From assembly GCF_001571045.1 (NCBI RefSeq), contig NZ_BCSV01000001.1, positions 186,001 through 250,000 on the forward strand: a stretch of 64,000 bases of DNA, in the 5' to 3' direction. The position numbers were made by a program, and so were the translations under genes. The notes under the pieces are model-generated. The model was not told where the DNA came from, did no database searches, and saw nothing but the letters and a program-made list of their open reading frames with translations. This DNA comes from Curtobacterium ammoniigenes NBRC 101786 (GTDB lineage Bacteria > Actinomycetota > Actinomycetes > Actinomycetales > Microbacteriaceae). This document shows positions 42,399 to 51,623 of the stretch, one piece after another; within the stretch, counting starts at the first letter, position 1, and each line of letters opens with the position of its first letter.

Positions 42399-43739
42399 AT
42401 GGCGACGGGACCACGAGTGACACGACGCGGACTGCTCACCGCGGGCTTGGCGGGGCTGGCATTGCCGGCCCTCGCCGGCTGTTCGAGCACGATCGGGGCA
42501 GGGCTGGTGGGAGCGCCGCTCAACCCCAGCACGCTGATCTACTGGAACCTGTTCGGCGGCGGCGACGGCACGCGCATGCAGGCCATGGAGGCCGGGTACC
42601 AAAAGACCCACGGCGGCCCATCCTCGCTGCAGTCGACGACGTTCGCCTGGGGCAACCCGTACTACTCGAAGCTCACCCTGGCCACCGTCGGCAACAAGCC
42701 GCCGGACGTCGCGATCGCCCACCTCACGCGCGCGAAGCCCCTCGCCGACGGCAACATCGTCGAAGAGATCACCGACGCCGATCTCGCATCCGTCGGACTG
42801 AGCGCATCGGACTTCAACCCGAAAGCCTGGGCGCAGCAGCGGACCAACGGCAAGAACATCGCGATCCCGCTCGACACGCACCCGGTCGTCATGTTCTACA
42901 ACAGCGACGTCTGTCAGAAGGCCGGGCTGCTCGACTCGAACGGCAAGCTCAAGCCCATCACCGGGATGGCGGAATTCGAGGCGGCACTGAAGGCGGTCAG
43001 CAAAGTCACCGGCGGCGTCGCGATGACGAGCGCGAACGTCAGCGAGACCGCAACCCCATGGCGGCTGTTCTGGACGCTGTACAACCAGCACAACAACGCC
43101 TCGCCGTTCCTGTCCGACAACGGGTCGAGGCTCACCGTCGACGAGAGCATCGCGAACGACGTTCTCACGACGATGCAGCGCTGGGTGACGAACGGTTGGC
43201 TCAACTCGGGCCTGAACTACGCCGACGCCGAGGCGCAGATGTTCGTCGGCAAAGCCGGCTTCTACATCGAGGGCGAGTGGGAGCTCACCACAGCTGAGGG
43301 CATCAAGGGCCTGAAGTTCGGCATGGTGCCGATCCCCACCCTGTTCGACAAGCCCGCCGCCCAAGCGGACTCGCACACGTTCGTCCTGCCGCGGAAGAAC
43401 CGCACGCCGGAGGAGCGCAAGCAGGCCATGGGCTTCATCAAGTCGATGCTCGACCAGAGCATGACCTGGGCCGCCGGCGGACACATCCCCGCCTACCTGC
43501 CGATCGAGCAGAGCGCGGCCTACAAGAAGCTGGAGCCGCAGGCCGACTACGCGGAGGCCGCGAAAGTCGCCGTCTACGACGATCCTGCCTGGTACGGGGG
43601 GTCCGGTTCGACCTTCGAGAACATCGTGGGCGCGCAGATCGCGCTCGTCCAGCAGAAGTCGCTCTCACCGCAGGGCGCGATGCAGGCCATCAAGAGTCAG
43701 CTCTCCATCTACCTGAACACCCCGAGTCCGCTCGCGTAG
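42399..43739 (+). CDS. CUT1 sugar ABC transporter substrate-binding lipoprotein
   Basis: 446 residues. A twin-arginine motif (RVTRRGLLTAGLAGLALPALAGC) ends in a lipobox, so it is probably exported folded by Tat and lipidated. The rest is a family 1 solute-binding fold: LIYWNLFGGGDGTRMQAMEAGY, PLDTHPVVMFYNSDVCQKAGLL, AGFYIEGEWELT. GGAGG precedes the ATG. With the two permeases downstream and the shared operator it probably imports arabino-oligosaccharides. Confidence 0.9.
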   Translation: MATGPRVTRRGLLTAGLAGLALPALAGCSSTIGAGLVGAPLNPSTLIYWNLFGGGDGTRMQAMEAGYQKTHGGPSSLQSTTFAWGNPYYSKLTLATVGNKPPDVAIAHLTRAKPLADGNIVEEITDADLASVGLSASDFNPKAWAQQRTNGKNIAIPLDTHPVVMFYNSDVCQKAGLLDSNGKLKPITGMAEFEAALKAVSKVTGGVAMTSANVSETATPWRLFWTLYNQHNNASPFLSDNGSRLTVDESIANDVLTTMQRWVTNGWLNSGLNYADAEAQMFVGKAGFYIEGEWELTTAEGIKGLKFGMVPIPTLFDKPAAQADSHTFVLPRKNRTPEERKQAMGFIKSMLDQSMTWAAGGHIPAYLPIEQSAAYKKLEPQADYAEAAKVAVYDDPAWYGGSGSTFENIVGAQIALVQQKSLSPQGAMQAIKSQLSIYLNTPSPLA

Positions 43740-43773
43740 CGGGCAGCCGACACGATCCCGGAGGTACAACGAC

Positions 43774-44730
43774 GTGACCGCCGCACCACTGCCAGCGCCC
43801 GCGCTGCGCCGCAATGCCCGAGCGCCGAAGCGCTCGCTCCACCTCTCGCCGATGAGCCGAGGTGACGCCCGATCCGGATGGATGTTCTTGGCGCCGTTCG
43901 GCGTGTTCTATCTGCTCTTCCTGATCGGTCCGACGATCTTCATGATCGTCACGAGCTTCTTCAACGCGTCGACCGTGCGAACCGGCCTCGGCACGTTCGC
44001 GGGATTCGCGAACTATGCGGAGATGCTGTCCCGGCCGGACTTTTGGAGCGCCATGTGGCACACGCTCCAGTTCACGATCTACACGACCCCGCCGCTCGTG
44101 ATCCTCGCGTTCGTCTTCGCGGTGCTCACGAACCGTGTTCGGCACGGACAGTGGTTCTATCGGCTCGCGTTCTTCTTGCCGTTCATTCTGCCGTCGGCGA
44201 CGATCTCCCTGATCTGGGTGTTCATCTTCACGCCGCAGACCGGGCTCTGGTCGCTCGTCGAGAGCTGGATCGGGATGACGCCCGGCGCCGGGATCCTCGC
44301 GAGTCCGAAGACGGCGATGATCGGTATCGCCATCGCAACGCTCTGGTGGACCCTCGGATTCAACTACGTCCTCTATCTCGCCGGCTTGCAGGAGATTCCT
44401 CGAGAGCTCTATGAGGCCGCCGCGGTCGACGGTGCCACCGCCTGGAATCAGATCCGCTACATCACCCTGCCGATGCTCAGCCGCACGACGACGCTCGTGA
44501 TCCTGCTGCAGATCATCGCGAGCTTGAAGATCTTCGACCAGGTGTACCTGATGACGAACGGAGGCCCGGGTATCTCCACGCAGGTCATGCTCGGCCTGGT
44601 CACGAGCACCGGCTTCACCGACAACCGACTCGGGGCCGCGAGCGCGGCCTCCGTGCTCCTCTTCATTGTGATCATCATCATCGCGGTCATCCGGCAGCTG
44701 TCGGACCGCCCGTCGCGGAAGGCGGCATGA
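43774..44730 (+). CDS. CUT1 sugar ABC permease, MalF type
   Basis: 318 residues, six helices, EAA loop ELYEAAAVDGATAWNQIRYI and ITLPML. A GTG start follows GGAGGTACAACGAC. It is 34 bp downstream of the binding-protein gene. No sugar ATPase gene is present, so the importer probably uses a shared MsmK-type ATPase encoded elsewhere. Confidence 0.92.
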   Translation: MTAAPLPAPALRRNARAPKRSLHLSPMSRGDARSGWMFLAPFGVFYLLFLIGPTIFMIVTSFFNASTVRTGLGTFAGFANYAEMLSRPDFWSAMWHTLQFTIYTTPPLVILAFVFAVLTNRVRHGQWFYRLAFFLPFILPSATISLIWVFIFTPQTGLWSLVESWIGMTPGAGILASPKTAMIGIAIATLWWTLGFNYVLYLAGLQEIPRELYEAAAVDGATAWNQIRYITLPMLSRTTTLVILLQIIASLKIFDQVYLMTNGGPGISTQVMLGLVTSTGFTDNRLGAASAASVLLFIVIIIIAVIRQLSDRPSRKAA

Positions 44731-44731
44731 C

Positions 44732-45637
44732 ATGACGACGACAGCAACACGTCCGCGCACCCGTCCCGCGATCTCCGCGGCGGCTCCACCCGCCCGGCGC
44801 GAGCGGGTCGCGATCTCCGGCCGTACGTTCAACATCGTGTCCGGGATCATCCTCGGGGTCTTCGCGGTCCTGTGGCTCATTCCGAGCTTGTTCGCGTTGA
44901 AGACCGCGCTCTCGTCGAACGCGACCGCTGCACTCGGTGCGTCGGCGATCCTCTCGAACTGGAATCCGACGATCTACTCGTTCTCCAGCCTGTTCAGCGA
45001 GGGACAGATCTGGGACTGGTATCTCGCCAGCGGTATCACCTCGGTGGTGACCGCCGTGCTCACGGTGATATTCGCCTCCATGGCGGCGTTCGCGCTGTCG
45101 CGCTTGCGGTTTCGTGGCCAGAACGTCGTGTTCGTGTTGATCCTGCTCGGCATCATGATTCCGGGCCAGGTGCTCATCGTGCCGCTGTTCCAGGAACTCA
45201 ACTGGATGCACGTGTTGAACACCTACTGGTCGGTGATCTTCCCGCAGGTGCCAAGCGTCATCGCCGTGTTCATCTTCAAGCAGTTCTTCGACGGCTTGCC
45301 GCGCGACCTCGAGGAGGCTGCGCGCATCGACGGCGCGAATCGCTGGGGGATCTACTGGTCGGTGATCATGCCGCTGTCGAGGCCGGTGATTGCGGCGGTC
45401 ACGATCCTGACGTTCGTCGGCGTGTGGAACAACCTGCTGCTGCCGCTCTTCGTGCTCTCGAACCCGAACCTTATGACGATCCCCGTCGGGCTCGCGACGA
45501 TTCAGGGCAGCTACGGACAGCGGTACGCCGACATCCAGGCCGGAGCGATCATGGCGGCCCTCCCGCTCGTGATCCTGTACCTCATCTTCCAGCGGCAGAT
45601 CGTGGAGGGTGTCACCGGGAGCGGCCTGAAGGGCTGA
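44732..45637 (+). CDS. CUT1 sugar ABC permease, MalG type
   Basis: 301 residues, six helices, EAA loop EEAARIDGANRWGIYWSVIM. The ATG comes one base after the stop of the MalF-type gene, so translation is coupled. It completes the membrane part of the arabino-oligosaccharide importer. Confidence 0.92.
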   Translation: MTTTATRPRTRPAISAAAPPARRERVAISGRTFNIVSGIILGVFAVLWLIPSLFALKTALSSNATAALGASAILSNWNPTIYSFSSLFSEGQIWDWYLASGITSVVTAVLTVIFASMAAFALSRLRFRGQNVVFVLILLGIMIPGQVLIVPLFQELNWMHVLNTYWSVIFPQVPSVIAVFIFKQFFDGLPRDLEEAARIDGANRWGIYWSVIMPLSRPVIAAVTILTFVGVWNNLLLPLFVLSNPNLMTIPVGLATIQGSYGQRYADIQAGAIMAALPLVILYLIFQRQIVEGVTGSGLKG

Positions 45638-45685
45638 GCTCACCGAATCGTCGGCTCCGACCTGCCTGTGCGATACCGTGCTCCG

Positions 45686-46804
45686 ATGAGCGAGCGCGGG
45701 TCACGAGGGCGGTCGGGGCCGACGATCTTCGATGTCGCCCGGCGTGCGGACGTGTCGCACCAGACCGTGTCCCGGCTCATCAACGGCGACCCGACGGTCC
45801 GCGCCCATCTCCGGGAACGGATCGAGGCAGCGATCGCCGAGCTCGGCTACCGTCCGCGGGCGGCAGCGCGCGCGCTCGCCGGGCGCGATAACCGTGCGCT
45901 CGGGCTCGTGACGACGGGGGGAGCGTTGTGGGGCCCCTCGAGCACGGCGCTCGGGTTCAATCGCGCAGCGCGGGCCGCCGGCTATCACGTGCTTGCCGCG
46001 TCGCTCGACCTTGAACATCGCTCGTCCTCGCTTCCAGGCGGCTCCGTTCGACCGGGAGGCCCGTCACCAGTCCGCGAGTCCGGTGCGGTCGCAGAGATGC
46101 GTGACGCGATCGAGACGCTGCTTGCCCAGGACGTGGGCGCGATCGTGCTCGTTGCTGCCGACTCGACCGCGATCGATGCGCTCGATCGCGTGGCCGACCA
46201 GGTGCCCGTGCCGATCGTGATCGCGAACGGGGTACCGGGTCGTGCGCACGCCGGGACCGCGGTCGCGATCGATCAAGCGGCGGGCGCACGGCTGGCGGTC
46301 CGCGCGCTGCTCGATGCCGGACGCAACCGGATCGTCCACATCTCCGGGCCCGCGGTGTCTCAGGAGGCTGCGCTTCGACGCGACGCCTACGTCGAGCTCA
46401 TCCGGGCAGCAGGGCTTCCAGCGGTCGTGCTCGAGGGGGATTGGACGGCGGAGGCCGGCTATCGACTCGGCAGCGGGATCGACGGAGCAGCGGTCGACGG
46501 CGTGTTCTGCGGGAACGACCAGATGGCCCTCGGCGTCCTGCACGCGTTGCACGATCGGGGGATTGCGGTGCCCGGCGACATCGCGGTCGTCGGGTTCGAC
46601 GACATCCCCGAAGCCGCGCATTTCATTCCGCCGCTCACGACGGTGCGGCAGGACTTCGCCGCGCTCGGAGAGCGCGTGCTCGCGGCGGTGGACTCGGTCC
46701 TGTCGCGCGGTGCTGCCCCTGAGTCTGCCGAATCCGAGTCGCTCGCCGTGGACGTCGCCCCGCTCGTGCCGATCCTGGTGCAGCGCGATTCGACGCCCGG
46801 GTGA
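45686..46804 (+). CDS. LacI-family transcriptional regulator 2
   Basis: 372 residues: TIFDVARRADVSHQTVSRLING at 13-34, then a sugar-binding domain ending VVGFDDIPEAAHFIPPLTTVRQDF. A 25-residue insert rich in Ser/Pro/Gly (SSSLPGGSVRPGGPSPVRES) is unusual. TACCGT ends 6 bases before the ATG and there is no ribosome binding site, so a leaderless mRNA is likely. It may bind the GTGAGCGCTCAC palindrome (47623-47634) of the araB-araD-araA operon; this is inference. Confidence 0.88.
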   Translation: MSERGSRGRSGPTIFDVARRADVSHQTVSRLINGDPTVRAHLRERIEAAIAELGYRPRAAARALAGRDNRALGLVTTGGALWGPSSTALGFNRAARAAGYHVLAASLDLEHRSSSLPGGSVRPGGPSPVRESGAVAEMRDAIETLLAQDVGAIVLVAADSTAIDALDRVADQVPVPIVIANGVPGRAHAGTAVAIDQAAGARLAVRALLDAGRNRIVHISGPAVSQEAALRRDAYVELIRAAGLPAVVLEGDWTAEAGYRLGSGIDGAAVDGVFCGNDQMALGVLHALHDRGIAVPGDIAVVGFDDIPEAAHFIPPLTTVRQDFAALGERVLAAVDSVLSRGAAPESAESESLAVDVAPLVPILVQRDSTPG

Positions 46805-46856
46805 CACTTCTGGCGGCGACCCGCTCCCGCACCGCTCGCTTCGCTACGGTATCTCC

Positions 46857-47498
46857 GTGACAGTGGTGCAGGCGATCCTCGGATTCGGCGCGATCGCCGT
46901 GGTGATCACGCTCATTCCTGGGCTTGATGTGACGCTCGTGCTGCGCACCGCATTGGTTCGCGGCCGACGTCACGCGCTCGCGGCTGCGCTGGGCATCTGC
47001 ACGGGGGCGATGGTGTGGGGCGGCGCGGCGGCGGTCGGCGCGGCGGCGCTGCTCGCGGCCTCCAGGGCGGCGTACATGGTCGTGACGGTCGCGGGCGCTG
47101 CCTACATGGTCTATCTCGGCATCAGCATGCTCGTGAAAAGCGTTCGCCTCGGAGCAGCGAGCCATCTCGAGCTGACGGTCGGTGGCGCCCCGCATGCGGC
47201 GTGGCGCGCGTTCGCAACCGGAGCGTGGACAGACCTGCTCAACCCGAAGATGGGCGTCTTCTACGTCGCCACCATCCCGCAGTTCATCCCGGTGGGCACC
47301 TCGCACCTCGGGATGGGGCTGCTGCTCGCCGGCGTGCACGTGGTCATCGCGATGACCTGGTTCGTGGTGATCATCACCGGAGCGACGGTCGCCCGAGGCT
47401 GGCTCGCGAATGCACGCGCGCTCCGCGTCATCGATCGCATTGCCGGGGTCGTGCTCGTCGCATTCGGTGCCCGCCTCGCGCTGCAACACCGCTGGTGA
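46857..47498 (+). CDS. LysE/RhtB-family amino-acid exporter
   Basis: 213 residues, six helices; LIPGLDVTLVLRTALVRGRRHALAAALG and LLNPKMGVFYVATIPQFI are family marks. TACGGT ends 6 bases before the GTG and no ribosome binding site is seen, again a leaderless pattern. Its 3' end lies in the first copy of a 58-bp-period tandem repeat. Functional tie to the arabinose genes is not apparent. Confidence 0.88.
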   Translation: MTVVQAILGFGAIAVVITLIPGLDVTLVLRTALVRGRRHALAAALGICTGAMVWGGAAAVGAAALLAASRAAYMVVTVAGAAYMVYLGISMLVKSVRLGAASHLELTVGGAPHAAWRAFATGAWTDLLNPKMGVFYVATIPQFIPVGTSHLGMGLLLAGVHVVIAMTWFVVIITGATVARGWLANARALRVIDRIAGVVLVAFGARLALQHRW

Positions 47499-47590
47499 CG
47501 GCACGCTCCGAGCAGCGGTATCGCGACTGACCGTCCACGTACAACATCGCTGGTGACGACACGGTCCGAGCAGCGGTATCGCGACTGACC
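47484..47590. repeat. Two-copy 49-bp tandem repeat, period 58 bp
   Basis: Copies at 47484-47532 and 47542-47590 differ at a few bases; both end in AGCAGCGGTATCGCGACTGA. Copy 1 overlaps the last codons of the LysE gene. ACCGCT/AGCGGT arms in copy 1 can pair (ATCGCT/AGCGGT with a G-U pair in copy 2), so each may form a hairpin, possibly ending the LysE transcript. Confidence 0.8.
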
Positions 47591-47622
47591 CGACAATCCT
47601 CGCCACGCCCGCCAGTTGCAAA

Positions 47623-47634
47623 GTGAGCGCTCAC
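47623..47634. promoter_or_regulatory. LacI-type operator GTGAGCGCTCAC before the araB-araD-araA operon
   Basis: A perfect 12-bp palindrome with central CG, the classic LacI/GalR-family operator form, 41 bases upstream of the kinase ATG. It differs from the CAACGATGTAAG sites, so a different LacI protein may act here. Confidence 0.65.
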
Positions 47635-47675
47635 GTGGGATCGTCGTGAGGGAGCAAGCTCGACGAAGGAGTCCT

Positions 47676-49385
47676 ATGCGCACCGAGGCCGCTGCCGCTT
47701 CCGACCCCGGTCGGCTGATCGCCGACGGCCGCGCGACGCTCGGCATCGAGTTCGGATCGACGCGCATCAAGGCGTGCCTCATCGATGCCGAGTTCCGTGT
47801 CATCGCTTCCGGATCCCACGACTGGGAGAACGACCTCGTCGACGGTCGCTGGACCTACGCGGACGACGCCATCTGGTCCGGCATGCAGGACGCCTACGCG
47901 GCACTCGTCGCAGATGTCCGCGCGCAGTACGACATCACACCCACTGCATACCAAGCCATCGGTGTGTCCGCGATGATGCACGGCTACCTCGCACTCGACG
48001 CCGACGGCGAGCTGCTCGTGCCGTTCCGCACCTGGCGCAACACCTCCACCGGCCCGGCCGCAACCGCCCTCAGCAAGGCCCTCGACTTCGCGATCCCGCT
48101 GCGATGGTCGATCGCGCATCTGTACCAGGCAGTGCTCGACGACGAGCCGCACCTCGCCGAACTCGCTGCCATCACCACCCTCGCGGGATACGTGCACCGC
48201 CGGCTCACCGGACGCCACGTGCTCGGCGTCGGGGACGCCTCCGGGGTGTTCCCGATCGACCCGACGACCCGCGACTACGACGCACGCATGCTCGACATCG
48301 CGCAGGCGCTGGTCGCCGACCATGCGCCCGCGATCGATCTCCGCGGTCTCCTCCCTGATGTCCTGCAGGCCGGTCAGGAGGCCGGGGTGCTGTCCGCCAC
48401 AGGAGCCCGCCTCCTCGACCCCTCCGGATCGCTGCAACCCGGCGCGCCACTCTGCCCACCCGAGGGTGACGCCGGTACGGGCATGATCGCGACGAACGCG
48501 ATCGCACCTCGAACCGGAAACGTCAGCGTCGGGACGAGCATCTTCGCGATGGTCGTGCTCGAACGCTCGCTGAGCCGACCGCACCCAGAACTCGACATCG
48601 TCACGACGCCGGCCGGCGACGCGGTCGCGATGGTGCACTGCAACAACGGGGCCACTGAGCTCGCGTCCTGGGCGGGGGTCTTCGGGGCATTCGCCGACGC
48701 GGCGATCCGAGCCACCGCCTCCGGATCGGACACAGCGCGGTCCGGAGCGATGGACGCCGATGCGATCTACGCGACCCTGCTGGCCGCTGCCCTCGACGCC
48801 GAGCCAGACGCCGGTGGCCTCATCGCCACGAACTTCCTCTCGGGCGAGCCCGTCGCAGGACTCGACGACGGACGCCCCCTGGTGCTCCGCGGGCCGGAAG
48901 CCCGACTAACCCTCGGCAACCTCATCCGCGCGCAGGTGTTCGGCGCGTTCGCGGCGCTCAGCCTCGGCATGGAGGTGCTCGGCGACGAGCAGGTCGCCGT
49001 CGACACGCTGTTCGCGCACGGCGGGGTGTTCCGGACGCAGGGCGCGCCGCAACGGTTGCTCGCCGCAGCCCTCGACACGCCGATCGCGATCGCCGACACC
49101 GCGAGCGAGGGCGGCGCATGGGGCATCGCCGTGCTCGCCGCCTACCTCGATGCCGCGGACACGCCGCTCGCGGATTTCCTCACCGACACCGTGTTCTCCG
49201 GATCGTCCCCGACAAGCGTCGAACCGGATGCCGCCGACCGAGCCGGATTCCTCCGGTTCCTGGAGCGCTACCGGCACGCCCTGCCCATCCAGCAGCTCGC
49301 CGTCGCAGCTACGCCGACGACCGCAGCCGACGCCGACCAACAGGCCCACGCCTCCGCAACGAATGAAGGAGCCGACCCCGAATGA
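47676..49385 (+). CDS. araB: FGGY-family kinase, probable L-ribulokinase
   Basis: 569 residues with the sugar-kinase fold: LGIEFGSTRIKACLID at 22-37, GVSAMMHGYLALD, NVSVGTSIFAMVV and HGGVFRTQGAPQRLLAAALD. It resembles xylulokinase-type members more than E. coli AraB, but its place directly before araD and araA fits L-ribulose phosphorylation. CGAAGGAG precedes the ATG. The end is Ala/Thr-rich. ATGA overlaps the next gene. Confidence 0.82.
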   Translation: MRTEAAAASDPGRLIADGRATLGIEFGSTRIKACLIDAEFRVIASGSHDWENDLVDGRWTYADDAIWSGMQDAYAALVADVRAQYDITPTAYQAIGVSAMMHGYLALDADGELLVPFRTWRNTSTGPAATALSKALDFAIPLRWSIAHLYQAVLDDEPHLAELAAITTLAGYVHRRLTGRHVLGVGDASGVFPIDPTTRDYDARMLDIAQALVADHAPAIDLRGLLPDVLQAGQEAGVLSATGARLLDPSGSLQPGAPLCPPEGDAGTGMIATNAIAPRTGNVSVGTSIFAMVVLERSLSRPHPELDIVTTPAGDAVAMVHCNNGATELASWAGVFGAFADAAIRATASGSDTARSGAMDADAIYATLLAAALDAEPDAGGLIATNFLSGEPVAGLDDGRPLVLRGPEARLTLGNLIRAQVFGAFAALSLGMEVLGDEQVAVDTLFAHGGVFRTQGAPQRLLAAALDTPIAIADTASEGGAWGIAVLAAYLDAADTPLADFLTDTVFSGSSPTSVEPDAADRAGFLRFLERYRHALPIQQLAVAATPTTAADADQQAHASATNEGADPE

Positions 49386-50086
49386 CATCCGACACCGACA
49401 TCCGGGAGGCGGTGCGCGCCACCCGCGAGCGCGTCGCCGCCCTGCACCACGAGCTGGTCCGCTACGGGCTCGTCGTCTGGACCGGCGGGAACGTCTCGGA
49501 GCGTGTTCCCGGCACCGAACTGTTCGTCATCAAGCCGTCCGGCGTCACCACGGACGAGCTGACCCCCGAGAACCAGGTCGTCTGCACGCTCGACGGCGTG
49601 CCCGCGGACGGATGGGACAACACGCACGGACCGTCCTCGGACACCGCGGCCGCAGCCTACGTCTATCGCACGATGCCCTCCGTCGGCGGCGTCGTCCACA
49701 CGCACTCCACCTACGCCACCGCGTGGGCGGCGCGCGGCGAGGAGGTGCCGTGCGTCCTCACCGCCATGGCGGACGAGTTCGGCGGTCCGATCCCCATCGG
49801 CCCGTTCGCGATCATCGGCGACGACTCGATCGGCCGCGGCATCGTCGAGACGCTGACCGGACACCGCTCCCGCGCCGTGCTCATGCAGAACCACGGCGTG
49901 TTCACGATCGGGAAGGACGGTCGTGACGCCGTCAAGGCAGCCGTGATGGCCGAAGACGTCGCCCGCACCGTGCACATCAGCCGACAGCTCGGCGAACCGA
50001 TCCCGATCAGCGCCGAGAACGTCGACCGACTTTTCGACCGCTACCAGAACGTCTACGGACAGACCCCGTCAGGAGCACTGCAGTGA
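49382..50086 (+). CDS. araD: L-ribulose-5-phosphate 4-epimerase
   Basis: 234 residues of class II aldolase fold. [22 protein letters not shown] binds phosphate; zinc ligands are His106 and His108 (VVHTHST) and His171 (QNHGVF). It turns L-ribulose 5-phosphate into D-xylulose 5-phosphate. Coupled to araB (ATGA) and araA (GTGA). Confidence 0.93.
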   Translation: MTSDTDIREAVRATRERVAALHHELVRYGLVVWTGGNVSERVPGTELFVIKPSGVTTDELTPENQVVCTLDGVPADGWDNTHGPSSDTAAAAYVYRTMPSVGGVVHTHSTYATAWAARGEEVPCVLTAMADEFGGPIPIGPFAIIGDDSIGRGIVETLTGHRSRAVLMQNHGVFTIGKDGRDAVKAAVMAEDVARTVHISRQLGEPIPISAENVDRLFDRYQNVYGQTPSGALQ

Positions 50087-51597
50087 CCGCCATCACCACC
50101 AACCCCCTCGACGAATACGAGGTCTGGTTCCTCACCGGCTCGCAAGGGCTCTACGGCGAGGAGACGCTGCGCCAGGTCGCCGAGCAGAGCCAGGCCGTGC
50201 ACGCCGCGCTCGCTCCCGAAGTGCCGGTCAAGCTGGTCTGGAAGCCGGTCCTCACCGACGCCGACGGCATCCGCCGCGCGCTGATCGACGCGTCGGCCGA
50301 CGACCGGGTCATCGGCGTCACCACGTGGATGCACACGTTCAGCCCCGCGAAGATGTGGATCGGCGGACTCTCCGCACTCACTAAGCCGCTCCTGCACCTG
50401 CACACGCAGGCGAACGTCGCGCTGCCGTGGTCGGAGATCGACTTCGACTTCATGAACCTCAACCAGGCCGCGCACGGCGACCGCGAGTTCGGCTACGCAC
50501 TCGCTCGCATGGGCGTTCGGCACGCGACCGCGATCGGACACGTGTCCGACCCCCGCGTCGTTCGCGAGGTGTCCGCGTGGATGCGAGCCGCGGCGGGATG
50601 GGCCGCCGTCCGTTCGCTCAAGCTCGCCCGCTTCGGCGACAACATGCGGTACGTCGCCGTCACCGAGGGCGACAAGACCGAAGCGGAGATCGCGCTCGGC
50701 GTGCAGGTGAACACCTGGGCGGTCAACGAACTGGCGGAGGCCGTCGCCGCGGTCGACGGCGCCGCGATCGACACGCTCGTCGCCACCTACGAGGACGAGT
50801 ACGACGTCGTCCCCGAGCTGCGGACCGGCGGCGAGCGTCACCAGTCGCTCCGCGACGGCGCGGCGATCGAGCTCGGACTCCGCGGATTCCTCGAGCAGGG
50901 CGGGTTCGGCGCGTTCACCACGAACTTCGAGGACCTCGGCGCACTGAAGCAGCTCCCCGGACTCGCCGTGCAGCGTCTCATGGCCGACGGATACGGCTTC
51001 GGCGCGGAGGGCGACTGGAAGACCGCCGTGCTCGTGCGTGCGATGAACGTCGCCGGCGCTGGGCTGCCGGGGGGCGCCTCCCTCATGGAGGACTACACCT
51101 ACGACCTGACGCCGGGGGAGGAGAAGATCCTCGGCGCCCACATGCTCGAGGTGTCGCCGACGCTGACGAGCGCGACACCGACGCTCGAGATCCACCCCCT
51201 CGGCATCGGCGGCAAGGACGACCCCGTCCGGCTCGTGTTCACCGCGGACGCCGGGGAGGCTGTTGTCGTCGCGCTCTCCGACACCCGCGACGGATTCCGC
51301 CTCACGGCAAACGTCGTCGACGTCGTGCCGCCCACGGAGGCGCTGCCCAAGCTGCCCGTCGGCCGTGCGGTCTGGGAGCCGCGGCCGTCGTTCCCCGTCG
51401 CGGCGGAGGCATGGCTCACAGCCGGCGCCGCCCATCACACCGTCATGACGACCGCGGTTGGCCTCGACGTCGTCGAGGCGTTCGCGACGATGGCGGGGAC
51501 CGAATTCCTCGTCATCGACGAGCACACGACGACCCGCGCGTTCCGCGACCAGGTCCGCGTGCAGCAGACGTGGCACCGGCTCGATCGCGGCTTCTGA
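50083..51597 (+). CDS. araA: L-arabinose isomerase
   Basis: 504 residues. [13 protein letters not shown] at the start, [49 protein letters not shown] and the metal-binding Glu/His residues of the later half ([34 protein letters not shown]) are all typical. GTG start overlaps the araD stop. It makes L-ribulose from L-arabinose. Confidence 0.96.
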   Translation: MTAITTNPLDEYEVWFLTGSQGLYGEETLRQVAEQSQAVHAALAPEVPVKLVWKPVLTDADGIRRALIDASADDRVIGVTTWMHTFSPAKMWIGGLSALTKPLLHLHTQANVALPWSEIDFDFMNLNQAAHGDREFGYALARMGVRHATAIGHVSDPRVVREVSAWMRAAAGWAAVRSLKLARFGDNMRYVAVTEGDKTEAEIALGVQVNTWAVNELAEAVAAVDGAAIDTLVATYEDEYDVVPELRTGGERHQSLRDGAAIELGLRGFLEQGGFGAFTTNFEDLGALKQLPGLAVQRLMADGYGFGAEGDWKTAVLVRAMNVAGAGLPGGASLMEDYTYDLTPGEEKILGAHMLEVSPTLTSATPTLEIHPLGIGGKDDPVRLVFTADAGEAVVVALSDTRDGFRLTANVVDVVPPTEALPKLPVGRAVWEPRPSFPVAAEAWLTAGAAHHTVMTTAVGLDVVEAFATMAGTEFLVIDEHTTTRAFRDQVRVQQTWHRLDRGF

Positions 51598-51623
51598 CGG
51601 CGGCATAGGGCAGGATCGAACCC

